This document shows positions 1 to 12,126 of a DNA stretch of 33,524 nt, one piece after another. The number at the start of each line of letters is the position of its first letter. Within the stretch, counting starts at the first letter, position 1. The position numbers were made by a program, and so were the translations under genes. Source of the DNA: Darksidea phi (lineage: Eukaryota > Ascomycota > Dothideomycetes > Pleosporales > Lentitheciaceae); assembly GCA_030770425.1 (NCBI GenBank), contig JASJFT010000334.1, forward strand, positions 1-33,524, in the 5' to 3' direction. The notes beneath the pieces are model-generated. The model saw only the letters and a list, made by a program, of their open reading frames with translations. It did no database searches and was not told where the DNA came from.

Positions 1-170
1 ACATTGAGGCGCTGGACGAGAAATGACATGTGATGCCGAACCACAGAGCGTTGGGAGACCAACAGCGGTAGCGAGGACTGTTGGTGTGGTATATCAGCCG
101 CTCAACCAACCCCCAACCGCGACCGACGCTCAGCCCTCTACGGCTGAGATGGAACGGCCGACACATGTTG

Positions 171-193
171 TGGCGAGATGTGGCGAGATGTGG
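171..193. repeat. Short tandem repeat, 10-mer
   Basis: The 10-mer tggcgagatg occurs twice in tandem, followed by a further tgg. It is the only obvious tandem repeat in the unmutated flank. No function is evident. Confidence 0.8.
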
Positions 194-202
194 TAAAATT
201 TA

Positions 203-214
203 CGCTACGTAGCG
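203..214. other. 12-bp perfect palindrome
   Basis: CGCTACGTAGCG reads the same on both strands. It could bind a dimeric factor or be chance; nothing nearby decides. Confidence 0.5.
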
Positions 215-980
215 GTGAGTAATACGGTTCACCGCTCGTGCCCGGCACTGGCTGGCAAAAATAGGAGGTTTCTGCATACACAATGTCAGCGATGCTAAAA
301 GGACTGGTATAGAAATTCTTTGGTAAGATTGACCAAGCCGATGATAAAAGAGCCAAGCAATCAGACAGGGCGTGGGTGCCCAGCCACTTACAAAGCAGAA
401 AGTAAGAGAACTCGAAATAACCTCTACGTTGGGGTTACGCGCATGGTGCGTCGTGCATGGGATACGGGGTTGCGCTGGCGGGTGCTGCGAGGGTTCTCAC
501 CTTGTTTGTGACTGGAGCCTCATAGTAAACGCGGTCTAGCCTCAGTATCCAGAGTGAAATCTGGAGTCGTGACATCGGCTACACCGTCGAGCTGTCGGAA
601 ACTAGGTGGTCCGATTTCTACATTTCGATTGCTCTTCACTCAGGTCCTATATGGGCTGCGGCATAGTGCCTGTCAATCCCAGCCGCCTTCAAGCTTTTCA
701 TCTATTCTGGCGACAGAAACGGCTGCGCGAACTTGTCTTGACAACGAAATGGAGTATCAGCACTCATCTCTACCAAAGCTATCTTGGAATGGACATTTGT
801 AAGGTCCTGACGCTGGTGGGGATGGTAGCGATGGGGAAAGCATGCTGATCAATCAGCCTTCCCAGCGGCGAATTTCAGCCTCTCCGTGGTGCTGATAGGT
901 ATCGGGACTGCGCACATTTGCTTTTTCGTCTAGGGCGTCGGAAATATAGACGAGGGATAACCGACTGGTAGCCGCCGCCG

Positions 981-1058
981 ACTTGAGAAGGGCAATGGAC
1001 TAGGGGGTAGGGGACGAAATGCAGAGGGGCCGAAGGAGATGGGGAAGAGGAACGAGGG
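981..1058. other. Purine-rich strip
   Basis: About 80 bases are strongly biased to G and A on the plus strand, with G runs such as tagggggtagggg. It is followed by a short hairpin (acgg 1062-1065 pairing with ccgt 1072-1075). I see no polymerase or integrase remnant next to it that would make it a retrotransposon polypurine tract. Confidence 0.4.
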
Positions 1059-1237
1059 CTAACGGTTTTCGCCGTGACATCAGCTCAGCCGACCACACTA
1101 AAACAAATTTTAGCTCGGCCTACCACACCAAAGCTCAGCCCACTACACAATACCTCACCCCACCAACAATCTCTTCGTAACCCGATAACGTATCCGGTAA
1201 GTAAGCTGCGTAGGCAAGCGAGCTACGTACCCTACCA

Positions 1238-4200
1238 ACTTTTTACGACGCGTTACCTATTAACTATAATAGCTTAACTAACTACTATTTAATTACCCTA
1301 TAATAAAGTAGATATCCTTTATACTATATTAGCTATTAATTAGAAACTACTTCTAAAGTATTAGGTACGTTATAATAACGTTTAATATTTCTAAAAGTAT
1401 ACTTTATAGCCGACGCGCTAGAATTACTATATAATATTATAGATTAGTAAGGGCGAGGTTATATAGTTATAAGATTAGTATATTATAGAATCTATATTAG
1501 GGATAGACTATATACTAAGTACGAGGTACTAGTTACCTTAATACGATATATCTTACTATAAAATATAGTAAATAGAATAATACTAGAGGATTAGATAACG
1601 CTTAATAGTATATAATACCTTATAGTAAATCGTAGTAAAATAAGACTTAAACTAGATTAGATAGGAATTCTAAAGAGAACTACTAATATACCCCCCTAAG
1701 GCTTATAAAGAAGAGAATTTTACTAATACTTACTAGAGGATATACGATTAAGTTTAATAAGAAGAAAATATACTCTCTACTAAAGTATAATTTTATAGTA
1801 AAAATACTATAAAATAATATAAAAGTATTATAAGAATAGTCTAATTTTAGAGTAATTATACTATAATTTATAGTATAAAACTACTATTAATAATAATTAT
1901 ATTTATTTAAATAATAAAGTTCTTATATAAAGATAAGTAATAGAATTTAATTAAACTATTAATAAGTATATTAACTCTAGAGAGATAGATAATATCTAAG
2001 TTATTATTCTTAACCTTCTATTAAATATACTTATACTAAATATTAATATATTTTTAATTACTTATAATAACTATTACTATAAATTAATATAATTATAAAG
2101 AGATTATTAATATATAATCTTATAGACTTAAAGTCGTCTTCTTTATAACTAAACTAAATAAGAAGATTATATAGCTAGATAACTTTCTTTACTACGTATA
2201 TTATAGTAATAAACTTAACTTTAGTAGAGGAAGTTATAATAATATATTATTTAAGTAATTTATATAAGATAAGACTATTAACTAGCTTAAAAGTATAACT
2301 ATATAATAATTTTCTATTACTAGTACTATCTACGTAAGTAGTATCTAAATAGATAGCTAAGCTATCTATATTAAAACTATTATATTAGATTCTAAGAGTA
2401 TAGTAGTTCTTAATATAATAGATAATAGATAATAATAGGTTTAGTTACTAAAAGATAGAATTACTTATAAAGTAGGTTATAAAGTATATATACTATACTA
2501 TATTAAGATAGTATATACTTATAGGATATAGAAGATAAGTAATAAGAGACTAGTATTATTTAATAGTATTTTAAGAGACGTCTATATCTTATAAGTACTC
2601 TTTAAGATACTTTAAAGATAAGAAAACTTTTATAAATAATTTATTATTTATATAATAATTTATAATAAGCTTATTAAAATATAAGTTTATTAAGATAAAG
2701 AGTATATATTTATTTTTATCTTTAATAATTTTAATATCTAGGTAGAAGAATAGTAATCTAAGATCTTAAGTCTTATAGTACTTAAAAATAGTATTCTTAA
2801 GGGTAGTTATATTCTTCTTAGTATAGATAGCTAAAATAAGATTATTAATATATACGACGATAGTACTTTAAGTATTTTTATTAATAAAGATATATAAGTT
2901 AGAGGTTAAAGGTATATATTTAAGACCTAAAAGTAAGATTTTAAGATTAAGATATTATAGTAAAGTAGATTCTTTAAGTCTATAAATCCTATATAGTAAT
3001 TAAATAGTAGTACTACTATTTATAATATCTAGAAGAAGTTATAAAAGAATAATATACTTATTATCTAAATAAGTATTAAGATAGATAGTAATAATATTAA
3101 TTTATTTATACTCTAGATTCTAGAGAGTAATAAGTATAAAGAGAGTATATAGAGTTATTATATATATAATATATAAGTAAATAGATTAGAAATATTCTAA
3201 CTATACCTAAAAATTACTATAGATAATAAGATATACTTTATATTTAAAAAGTTTATTATTAATATTATCTTTATACTTATATATCTACTAACTAGATATT
3301 ACTTTATACTAGTTTAGTTTAGTAGATATTATAAATTACTAGGTATTATTCTATTTAAGAAAATTAAACTTCTTATTTATAATAAGCTAAAATTAATTTT
3401 TATAAAGGTATAACTTAAATTTATAATAATTCTTTAGTTTAGATAAAAGATTTAATAGTAATATACCTATTAGTACTTTTATAATAATAGAGGGAAAAGT
3501 CTAAATAAAGATTAAAGATATAAAGTAAAGATAATAATATTTATTACTATCTATTAGTATATAGTTTAAGGGGTTATTAAAGACTTATCCTAATAATATA
3601 TTAGGTATAATAGTATTCTTATCTTAGTTCTTCTCTTATATAGTAGTATTAGTAGAATTATCCCCTAGATTAAGTTATAATCCTACTACTTCTTAAAGTT
3701 ATTTCTACTAGTTATTATCTATTAGTTTAATAGTATTAGTAACTATATCGGAAGGTAAAGTCTTAATAACTAAAGGTAATTAAGTAGAAAGAGAGAGCTT
3801 ATTAGAACTAGATATAGTAATTTTAATATTATAGTTATAGGAATTCTAATAAACTATAGCTAAATAAATAATATCTTTTATTTTAAAAATATATATCTTA
3901 TATATATTCTTAGTAATTATATTAACTAGGTAGCTCTTTTAGTTATAAGGTACTAGTTTCTCGTTATATATATACTTTATCTTAAGTATATAAATATAGC
4001 TAATATAGCTAAAGGTATAAATAAGAATAAAATTTAGTACTAGATTAGAAATATTATTTTTAGATTAATATATCTTATAAGATATTTTCTTAATAGAAAT
4101 ACTAGAGATTAATAGAAAGTTTTAATTTTATATTTAATATTATACTATATATAGCTATAAATTCTAAGAGATACTAATAATAATATATATTATATATATA

Positions 4201-4700
4201 CTAGTAGAGATAATACTATTAGTATACTCTATAATACTATTCTTTAAGATATTATATAGTAGAGAATACTTAAGTTTAATACTTTTACTTTTAGTATATT
4301 ATTTAAAGTAATTATTTATAAATTCCCTAATATTATTAAGATAGATAGTATTAATATAGAGATCTATTTCTATCTCTTAGATATTATACTACTTAATTAG
4401 TTCTTTAATAAGTAATATAGTATAGTAGTAAAGGGAGCCTTCTAATTAAGTATTAAAGACTTAGATAAGTAGTAGAATATTAAACCGAACTCTAAAGGGC
4501 TATTATCTAGGAGTATCTTTAGCTAGAGTTTACTATCTATCCTATTATATAGTAGATAGAAGAAATAGTTTAATTAATTAATTTTAGCTATCTATTCTAT
4601 TAATCCTTTTCTTCTATTCCTTTAACTATAGGTTATAAGCTCTACTACCCTATCTCTAATATACCTATATACTATAGTTTTTAGTAACGTCTATAGGGCT
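1238..4700. repeat. RIP-eroded DNA, family not identified
   Basis: About 3.5 kb with no CpA or TpG found and no motif I can defend. I looked on both strands for Y-x-D-D type RT signatures in RIP form, CCHC knuckles, integrase D-D-E blocks and terminal repeats. A frame running through 1278-1790 continues the frame of the CpA-rich strip upstream and may be the 5' part of a low-complexity Gln/Thr-rich protein. That is weak, since RIP makes every frame look open. A run of six C at 1691-1696 shows that CpC was not attacked. Confidence 0.5.
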
Positions 4701-7700
4701 TCTAATAATCTATTAGACTAAAGTAAAGAGAAGAATTAGATAAAAAGACGATAGAATTAAAAGTTTTACTATAACCTTAAGGCTTAATTAATAATATCTA
4801 GATATAATAAATACTAGATACTATAAATAGATATATATAAGCTTAGAATAATATAATAGTATATCGGACGAAGTAATTAGGGTAAGTAATAATAGTATTA
4901 TAAACTAATACTAGATAATAATAGGAAATTTCTAAAAGAGAGGTACTTAACTAGAATATTTTAGAAATTTTAGTAAAAGAAATTATAGAGAATCCTTAAA
5001 AGGGAAGTATATAGCTAGGATATTTAGAAATCTTAGTATAAGATTAAGAAGAATAGTATAACTTCTTATTAGACCTTATTTATTAGTAAAAAGAGAAAAA
5101 GAATATAATAATACGAACTACTAATACTACGGTATAGTTATTAAATTAGAAGACTAATACTAGTATTAGTAGATCTAGATAAAATAATAATACTAACTAG
5201 TTTATAAGAATAAAGAAGATATATAAGAGTAATACCTTTTAGAAAATTAAAAGTACTAGGTATACCCTCTTATTATTATTACTATACTTAGTCGAAACTT
5301 TATTAGTTAATATTTAAGATAATACTAGTTAATTTTAAATAGTTACTCTTTAAATATCTTTAGTTGAGTAATTAACTACCTCTTAAATAAGAAGAAAACT
5401 TATTTAGTAAAGAAAAAGAAAAGATTTTTAAGATTAAAGACTTATTATTTATTAATATACCTACTAGTACTTTAGAGTAAGACTAGTCTAAAAAAGAAGA
5501 AAATAAAAAGAAGAGTAAGAAGGTAAAGTATAATTAAAAAGAAAGATATTTAATTTAATTAATTTAAAAGAAACTAAGGAAGAAGGGTATTTAGAAGAGT
5601 TATTAGCCCTATATTAAAGTTAATAAAGTTAATTTAGATAATAACTTTAAGAGTAAAAATAAGTTAAATAATAATAAATATAATATAATAGACTATAAAC
5701 TTTACTATTTAGAACTCTAAAAGAAGAAGTCTAAGAAGCTATTAATACTAACGTTTAATCTATTAATTCTTAAGATAGCTATTATTCTAATTATAAACTA
5801 ATCCTAGTAACTAATTAATAAGAGAATAAATATCTATTTTTTATTTTTACTATATAATTCTAATATACTATTATTTACTAATATAGATATTATATAGTTT
5901 CTAAAGAACTATAAGTTTAGTATAAACAAAGTAGAGTAAAATAAGTAGAATAAGAAGAAGTTTCTTCCCTATTTCTATAATTTATTTTAGAAAGTATATA
6001 TTATTAAGATATATTATTATATATTTCTAGTATAAAGTTAGACTATATTTAAATTAGTACTTTAGAAGAAATATACTAATAGAGATATTAAATAGTAAAA
6101 GACTACCTATATCTTTTTTAAATTATAGCTAGAAGAAATTTATTAATTACCCCTTCTACTTAATAAGTATTATTACTAGTTTTTAATATATAGTAATAAA
6201 GTATTAAATTAATTATAGATTATAAAGATTAAATTTAGATAGCTATTCTTTAAAGAATTAAAGTATAATAACTAGATAATAATTATATTTAATATAAATA
6301 AGAAGTACTAACTAGTTAATAAAAATATATATTTCTTTAAGTTAAAGAAGATATACTAATATTTCTAATTATTATATAAATAAAAAGAAGCTATACTCGT
6401 ACTAAGTCTAGATACTAGTCTAGTAGCTAGCTAGCTAATATATAGGGAGATTAAAGCTTATACTAAGTAGTAGCTTCTCTACTTAATTAAGTTTATATAT
6501 TCTTAGTAATAGAAGCCTATAGTACTATTAGGAAGGTTAATAATAATTACTTAACTATTATTTAATCCTTAGATTAAGTAGCTCGTTAATAGTATAAAGA
6601 GATTAGTTTTAACTTAATAGTAGTTTAATATCTAGTAATAGAGTACTTCTATAATTTAATTAATATTTATATAAGAGAATAATTATTATTATACTTTCTA
6701 TAAGTTAGTTAAATCTACTCTTTATTTTAAGTATAATAATAAATTATATATAAGTTCCTATAATTAAATATAAAATCTAAAGATAGATATATAAATAATT
6801 AGTAATTAAAAGTTTTAAAAAGTAGAATATATTATCTATAGCTTAATAAACTATTAAATCTAAGAATATCTTCTATAAAGAAAGCTTCTTAATAACGACT
6901 AGTATTATAAAAAGAAGAATAAGGAGACTAGCTAGTTTAAATAATACTATAGTCTATTTTATCTTTATAAAGAGAAGCTTTATAGTTAAAAATTCTATAC
7001 TACTATTAATAATATATAGAAGTATCTTATTTCTTAAATAATAAAGTACTATAAAGTAACTAATATAGAGTTAGTAAGACTATTTATTAATATAAAAGAG
7101 CTTAATAGAAAAAAGAACTATTTAGTAACTAGTAGTAACGCGAATACTATTAAAATAGTAAATAATACTATTAATAATAGGTTATTAGCTCTTAAGAAGG
7201 AGAGTTTAGAGAAGACTATAACTTTCTATTATATATTATAGGAATAACTAATAATTAAGAGTACTAAAGTATTATTAATAGAAGTAAATAATATTAAGAT
7301 AAAAGACTAAAATTATCCCCTTATAGTAACTAATAAGATATTAAATAACTATATTATAAAGCTAAAGTTAAAGGTAAAAATTAAGAATATTAGATTTATT
7401 AATCTTCTAGTAGAGGAGGTTAATAAGATAAAATAGTATTAATAAGTAATTAGAAAGTTCTATAGTTCTATCTCTATATTTAATCTAAATAAAGAAGCTA
7501 TAATAGATATAATAGGGTAATCCCTAAATTAGAAAGTAATATTAAAAGTATTAAGTTCGTAAACTATTTAGATAAATTAAGAATCTTAACTAGTTATTAA
7601 AAGAAAGATATTAAAAATAGTAATTATATAGATATCTATTAATAAAGAGTTAATATATATAGTTTAGTAATTAATAATAAGTTTAATCCTAGTTACTACC

Positions 7701-8289
7701 TTCTAGTAGGAAGTTTATAGGCTAATAGTAGCTATATTATTATTTTAAGACTAGATTATTAATACTATATTAAAGCTTCTTAATATAGCTAAGTAAGTAA
7801 GAAGTTATAGTCTTAGTAGTAGATTAGAAGAGATATATACTATAAATAAAAGAGAAATAATAGTAAACTTAGGTCTATTTATACTAATAAAATTTTAAAC
7901 TTTAAACCTATATTTAGCTTAATAGATTAGAAAGGTACTTAAAGTATAAGTAATTTAGTAATATAATATCTAAAGAACTAGAAATAGATATAATAATAAG
8001 TTAGATTATATTATAATAAATAAATATAAATATCTTAAAGGCTATTATAGTACTAACTTATAACTATTTATATTTATTATATATTATACTTATAGTTACG
8101 GCGCTTTCTTTATTAAACTTTACTATATTAGATATATATAACCCTCGCTTATCTTAATATTAGTCCTTTATAGTATAACTTATATTCTATCTTAATTCTA
8201 GTATATCTATATTATAATAGTTTATACTATCTTCTCTTTTAATTCTACTATTAGGATAAGACGCTCCTCTAATAGTCTAATTAACTATC
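4701..8289. repeat. RIP-eroded DNA, family not identified
   Basis: About 3.6 kb of saturated RIP sequence with one surviving CpA (5927). Read forward, parts (about 5380-5700 and 7190-8250) give long stretches rich in Lys, Glu, Gln, Ser, Thr and Pro codons, as in disordered gag-type proteins. I found no RT, integrase or transposase signature. The right end runs into the gag-like pseudogene interrupted at 8361, so at least the last few hundred bases probably belong to that element. Confidence 0.45.
4941..5043. repeat. Imperfect direct repeat, about 63-bp period
   Basis: A segment at 4941-4980 and one at 5004-5043 share a core of the form ctag-ata-tttagaaat-ttagta-aag, differing mostly by transitions and one indel. 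It may be a duplicated piece of a coding sequence. In such AT-rich DNA the similarity is only moderately convincing. Confidence 0.4.
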
Positions 8290-8360
8290 TTAAACCTAGA
8301 AGATATTAAGCTAGACCTAAGATCTATACTATACCTAGAATATTAAGAATACTAAGAACT
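8290..8360 (+). pseudogene. Gag-like pseudogene, 5' part, split by insertion
   Basis: This is the left part of the protein resumed at 19119. Just before the insertion the frame gives a Lys-Asn-Thr/Ser repeat (aag aat act aag aac), and the same repeat resumes in the same frame on the other side: removing 8361-19118 removes 10758 bases, a multiple of three. The true start is upstream and cannot be placed, because any ATG would have been changed to ATA. I infer this is the N-terminal, low-complexity part of a retrotransposon Gag. Confidence 0.55.
8356..8360. repeat. Left target-site duplication of composite chromovirus
   Basis: gaact directly precedes the first LTR, and aaact directly follows the third LTR at 19114-19118. 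Four of five bases match. The mismatch is not in a TpG context on either side, so it looks like an ordinary mutation. A 5-bp duplication is usual for Ty3/gypsy elements. Confidence 0.7.
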
Positions 8361-8786
8361 TATTATAAATTATATATAAACTATAGAATAGTAGCTAATA
8401 GAGATACCTAAGGTAGAATCTATTATAGACTCTAATAAGGAATATAATATAAATCTTATAATTAGATAATAGAAAGTTATATAATAGATCTATAGATTTA
8501 TAATTCTTAGTAAATATAAATTCTATAAATCTATAAATCTATAGATTAGTAGATCTATTAGAGAATAGAGCTATAGAGCCTATAGATCTATAGAAACTAA
8601 ATTAATATATAATAACTATAAATCTTCTAGATAGTTTTCTCCTATATAGTTAATTTAAATCTAGATTAATCCTTACCTATTAATATAATTAAACTATTAT
8701 CTCTTATTTTAACTTCTTCTTTTCTATTTTAAGTATAAACCCTAAATAAGGTTAAATAACCTATTAGACCTAGACCCTATTTAATA
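8361..8786 (+). repeat. LTR 1 of composite chromovirus, 426 bp
   Basis: It begins tattataaat and ends tttaata, which are RIP forms of the usual TG...CA ends. It aligns end to end with the LTRs at 12127 and 18688, with transition differences. The middle carries clustered ctatagat motifs (about 8518-8590) that can fold back on themselves. It has lost more CpG than LTR 2: for example, cgaac in LTR 2 is taaat here. Confidence 0.92.
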
Positions 8787-8882
8787 CCTTAACTATCTAG
8801 TAGGTAGAAATAGCTAACTATAATAGTAGGAGAAGAAACTAATCCTAGTACTACTACGTACCTAGTACCCCTATAGAAGTCT
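8787..8882 (+). promoter_or_regulatory. Leader after LTR 1, primer-binding region
   Basis: The bases directly after the LTR (ccttaactatctagtagg) are shared with the copy after LTR 2 except for transitions, and this is where the tRNA primer-binding site should lie. RIP has changed too much to name the tRNA. From about 8841 to 8892 the sequence is unrelated to the equivalent block of the second copy, although the block length is the same. Confidence 0.55.
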
Positions 8883-11800
8883 ATGAAAGCTAGAAGCTAT
8901 TAGGAGTTTAGCTCTCTAAAAGATAGTATAACTATAGAAAATTTTAAAAGAGTTATTAAGAATTAGTATATATTTAAGAAAAGAGAAGACGTATTAAAAG
9001 TCTAACTTATAGAATTAACTATCTAACTTTAAAGATATATAAGTAAACTATTAAAGCTTAAAGAACTAGAAAAGTTTAATAGAACTAGATCGAAGCTTAG
9101 AGGATTTTTAGCTAATATAGTAATCTACCTCGATCTTAATAGAATAAAACTACCTATTAAGAATAATAAAGTATTATTTATAATAATCTAGTTCGTAGAA
9201 AAGATTATTACTTAGTTTAAAATATATCTAAATAAATAATTATAACTATCTAAAGCTTAGTAGAGTAATAAGATAAAGACTATCTTCTTAAGTTATAAGT
9301 ACTTTAAGAATAAGCTATATATTACCTTTAAAGATATAAACTTAAAAAGATTAGTAAAATAAAAGATTATATATTTTAGATAAATAAAATCTACTATAAC
9401 TTATATATCTAAGTTCGAATAACTTACTATAAAGATCTAATAAAGAGAGGTAGCCCTTATATTATAATATTATAAAGGACTAAAAGACTATATCTATTAT
9501 AAAATAATTTAGATAGAATAACCCTAGACTATAAAAGAACTAATTAAATAAGCTATTAAGATCGACGATAATCTCTATTTTTAGAACTTAAAAAGAAAAG
9601 AAAAAGTAGGATTTTATAAAAAGAAGAAGAAAGAAAAATACTATAGACTAGAGGTAATAGTCCTAGAGGCTAATTTAGAACCTAAGAAGAAAAAATAGAA
9701 TTTTAAAAAATAAGAGCTTTATAAAAAGTAAGTATACTTTAAATATAAAAAGTAAGAATATCTAGTAAAAGATTATAAGTCTAGTCTAAAAAAAGAAAAA
9801 TCCTAATATACTTAATAGGGAAAAAAGAATAAAGTAATTATAATATAAAAATATAATATTATATATTAGATAACTTATATATATAACTAATATAAGATAT
9901 ATTATAAAGTTAAGTTAAATACTAGTTATTAGTTATAGAAATAGTAGATAACTATAACTTAGAAGTCTTAAAGAAGAGTTTCGTTCTTACTAGAAGTATA
10001 AGAAGAAGTACCTAAGAAAGGCTTATCTACGAAGTAGAAAGACTTTAATAATACCCTAAATATATTATTATAAATAGTTAATAATAGTAATAAGTTCTTA
10101 GAACTAGAAGATAAAAATCTAGTTATATTATATAAGAATACTAGATATCTATAAATAATTTAACTATTTAAGAAAGAAATAGAACTAGTACTAGAACTTA
10201 ATATAACTTACGCTTAAGTCTTATAATTTATAGAGAAAACTATAATATCTATAATAATATAAAAGATCTATAAAGAATAGTCTAGATCTTATCTAATATA
10301 TTAACTATTTAAGAAATTTAAATAATAAGTTAAATAAAACTTTATTATAATAGATCTTATACCTAACTAAAAGACTTAGAAAGAAATACGATATAATATA
10401 AGAATAGTTAATAAGAAATAACTATAATATATAATAATCGAATAATAGATTTCTATATAAATAACCTCTATAAAATATAATAATTAGAGATATAAGGTTA
10501 ACCTAGAAGATAACCTATAATATAAAATAAGATATCTAGTATACTTTAAGATTATATAGATCTTATACGTATAAAGAGAATATAAACTCTATAAAGAAGT
10601 AAAATAAAAAAATAACTACTATTCTATAAAGAACTATAATAAAAGGATTATCTAAGTAGTTATACTAGAAGTAGTATATAGATAATAATAATTTAAAAAT
10701 TAGTAATAAAAAGAATATATATAAATTATACTAGGACTACTTCTACCCTTAAACTATATTCTAAAAAGACTATAGTATAAGTATCTAGAAAATAAATATC
10801 TAAAGTATATTTAAACTAAGATTAATATAAAATACTAGTTAAAAAGAATAAGAATTTAAGGAACTAGAGAATAGGACTACGTCTACCTCTAAGAAACCTA
10901 CTAAAGAAAAAAGATTATTACTTTAATTAATAGTAGAGCTACTTAAAACTTTATTAGTAAAGATTTTATTAAATAAAAGAAGATTTCTTAATAAAAGAAA
11001 TAATATCCTAGTATTATATATACTATTAAAGGAGAACTATTTAATAAATCTATAATATACGAAACTAAAGGTAAACTTAATCTATAGGGATAGAAAAAGG
11101 AAAATAAAATACTTAATATAATTAAGATATTAGAAAATTAGAATATAATCCTAGAAATACTATAGCTTTAAGAAACTAACCTCTAAATTTAATAGATAAA
11201 CTAATAAGTATTATTTCTATAATAAAATCTAGACGTAACTTAAGAAGAAAATAATATTCTAGAATATTATAAGAAATAAAAAGAATTATTTATAAAATCT
11301 AAAGAAAGTCTATTTAAGTATTAGCTCTAAGATTATATAATTCTATTATAGAAAGGAAAAACTCTAGGATTTAGACTAATCTATAAGTTAACTAAAAAAG
11401 AAGAAAAGATTATAATAAAATATCTTAAAGATAATCTTATAAAAAGATATATTTAATATTTAAATTTATCTATAGGATACCTAGTTCTTTTTATACCTAA
11501 GAAGGGAACTATAGAACTACGACTATATATTAATTACTAAATACTTAATAATATTATAATTAAGAATTAATACTTATTACTATTAATCTTAAAAATATAA
11601 GATTAATTAAGAAAAGCTAAATAGTTTATATAACTAGATATCTAAAATATATACTACTAAATCTAAATTAGAAAAGATAAAGAATAGAAGATAACTTTTA
11701 GAACTAAAAAAGAACTATATAAATACTAAGTAATACCTTTTAAACTTATTAATATACCTATAATATTTTAAGAATAAATTAATAATATTTTATAAAACTA

Positions 11801-12126
11801 CTTTAACTAGTTTATAATAGTATATCTTAATAATATTCTAATCTATTCTAAAATAGAAAAAGAATATAAAAAGTATATAAAGAAGATTTTATAGATACTT
11901 AAAAAAGTATAATTATATCTTTATCTATAAAAATATAAATTCTATATATAGAAAATAGAGTTTCTAGAATTTATTATTAAACTAGGAGAAATTAAAGTAG
12001 ACCTAAAATAAATTAAGAAAGTTAAAGAATAGCCTATACCTAAGAATCTTAAGGAATTATAGTTATTTCTAAGATTCTATAACTTTTATTAAAAGTTAAT
12101 ACTATAATAGAGTATAATAATAATAC
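8883..12126 (+). pseudogene. Gag-Pol, partial copy ending in reverse transcriptase
   Basis: This is the truncated first copy of the composite element. The ATG at 8883 is the only ATG I found inside any of these elements. It is in the same frame as the motifs that follow: the CCHC knuckle at 9735-9776 (Cys and His now Tyr), the protease active site at 10929-10943 (Asp-Ser-Gly now Asn-Ser-Arg) and the RT signature at 11823-11834 (YLNN in place of Y-L-D-D). It stops shortly after RT, exactly where the next LTR begins, so RNase H, integrase and chromodomain are missing. Many Gln and Trp codons are stops. It is colinear with 12649-15892 of the second copy. I choose 8883 as the ancestral gag start; the second copy has no ATG there. 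Confidence 0.85.
9735..9776 (+). other. CCHC zinc knuckle of Gag (RIP form), copy 1
   Basis: Fourteen codons fit C-x2-C-x4-H-x4-C once Tyr codons (tac, tat) are read as former Cys or His. The equivalent in copy 2 is at 13501-13542. Zinc knuckles of Gag bind the element's RNA. Confidence 0.8.

Larger units (their letters stand above)
1..1237. other. Unmutated GC-balanced flank, no gene seen
   Basis: This stretch has ordinary composition and plenty of CpA, TpG and ATG, unlike everything to its right. Short open frames of 63 to 82 codons occur on both strands, but they begin at GTG or TTG, overlap one another and show no domain I recognise, so I call no gene. It holds a short direct repeat (171-193), a 12-bp palindrome (203-214), a purine-rich strip (about 981-1058) and a CpA-rich strip (1081-1170) that ends near the RIP edge. 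It is probably unique or low-copy DNA that escaped RIP. Confidence 0.8.

Noticed and set aside
606..848. Faint resemblance of the 606-848 frame to the N-terminal part of piggyBac-type transposases
   Set aside because: Only a few aromatic and basic positions fit, with no catalytic residues and no flanking inverted repeats or TTAA site.
138..1277. Five short open frames (63 to 82 codons) in the unmutated flank at 138-356 (minus), 320-511, 554-802, 606-848 and 1074-1277
   Set aside because: All start at GTG or TTG rather than ATG, two overlap in different frames, and none shows a domain or conserved composition. They are not credible fungal genes.
2193..2237. Possible CCHC zinc knuckle
   Set aside because: The spacing is wrong by one residue and the His position reads Asn, which RIP cannot derive from a His codon.
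2388..2414. Possible copia-type protease motif (Leu-Asp-Ser-Lys-Ser)
   Set aside because: The Gly position reads aag, which does not follow from a Gly codon by TpG change, and the downstream His is missing.
5850..5885. Possible protease or FADD-like RT motif
   Set aside because: Neither reading keeps the required spacing or both acidic residues, and no neighbouring domain supports it.
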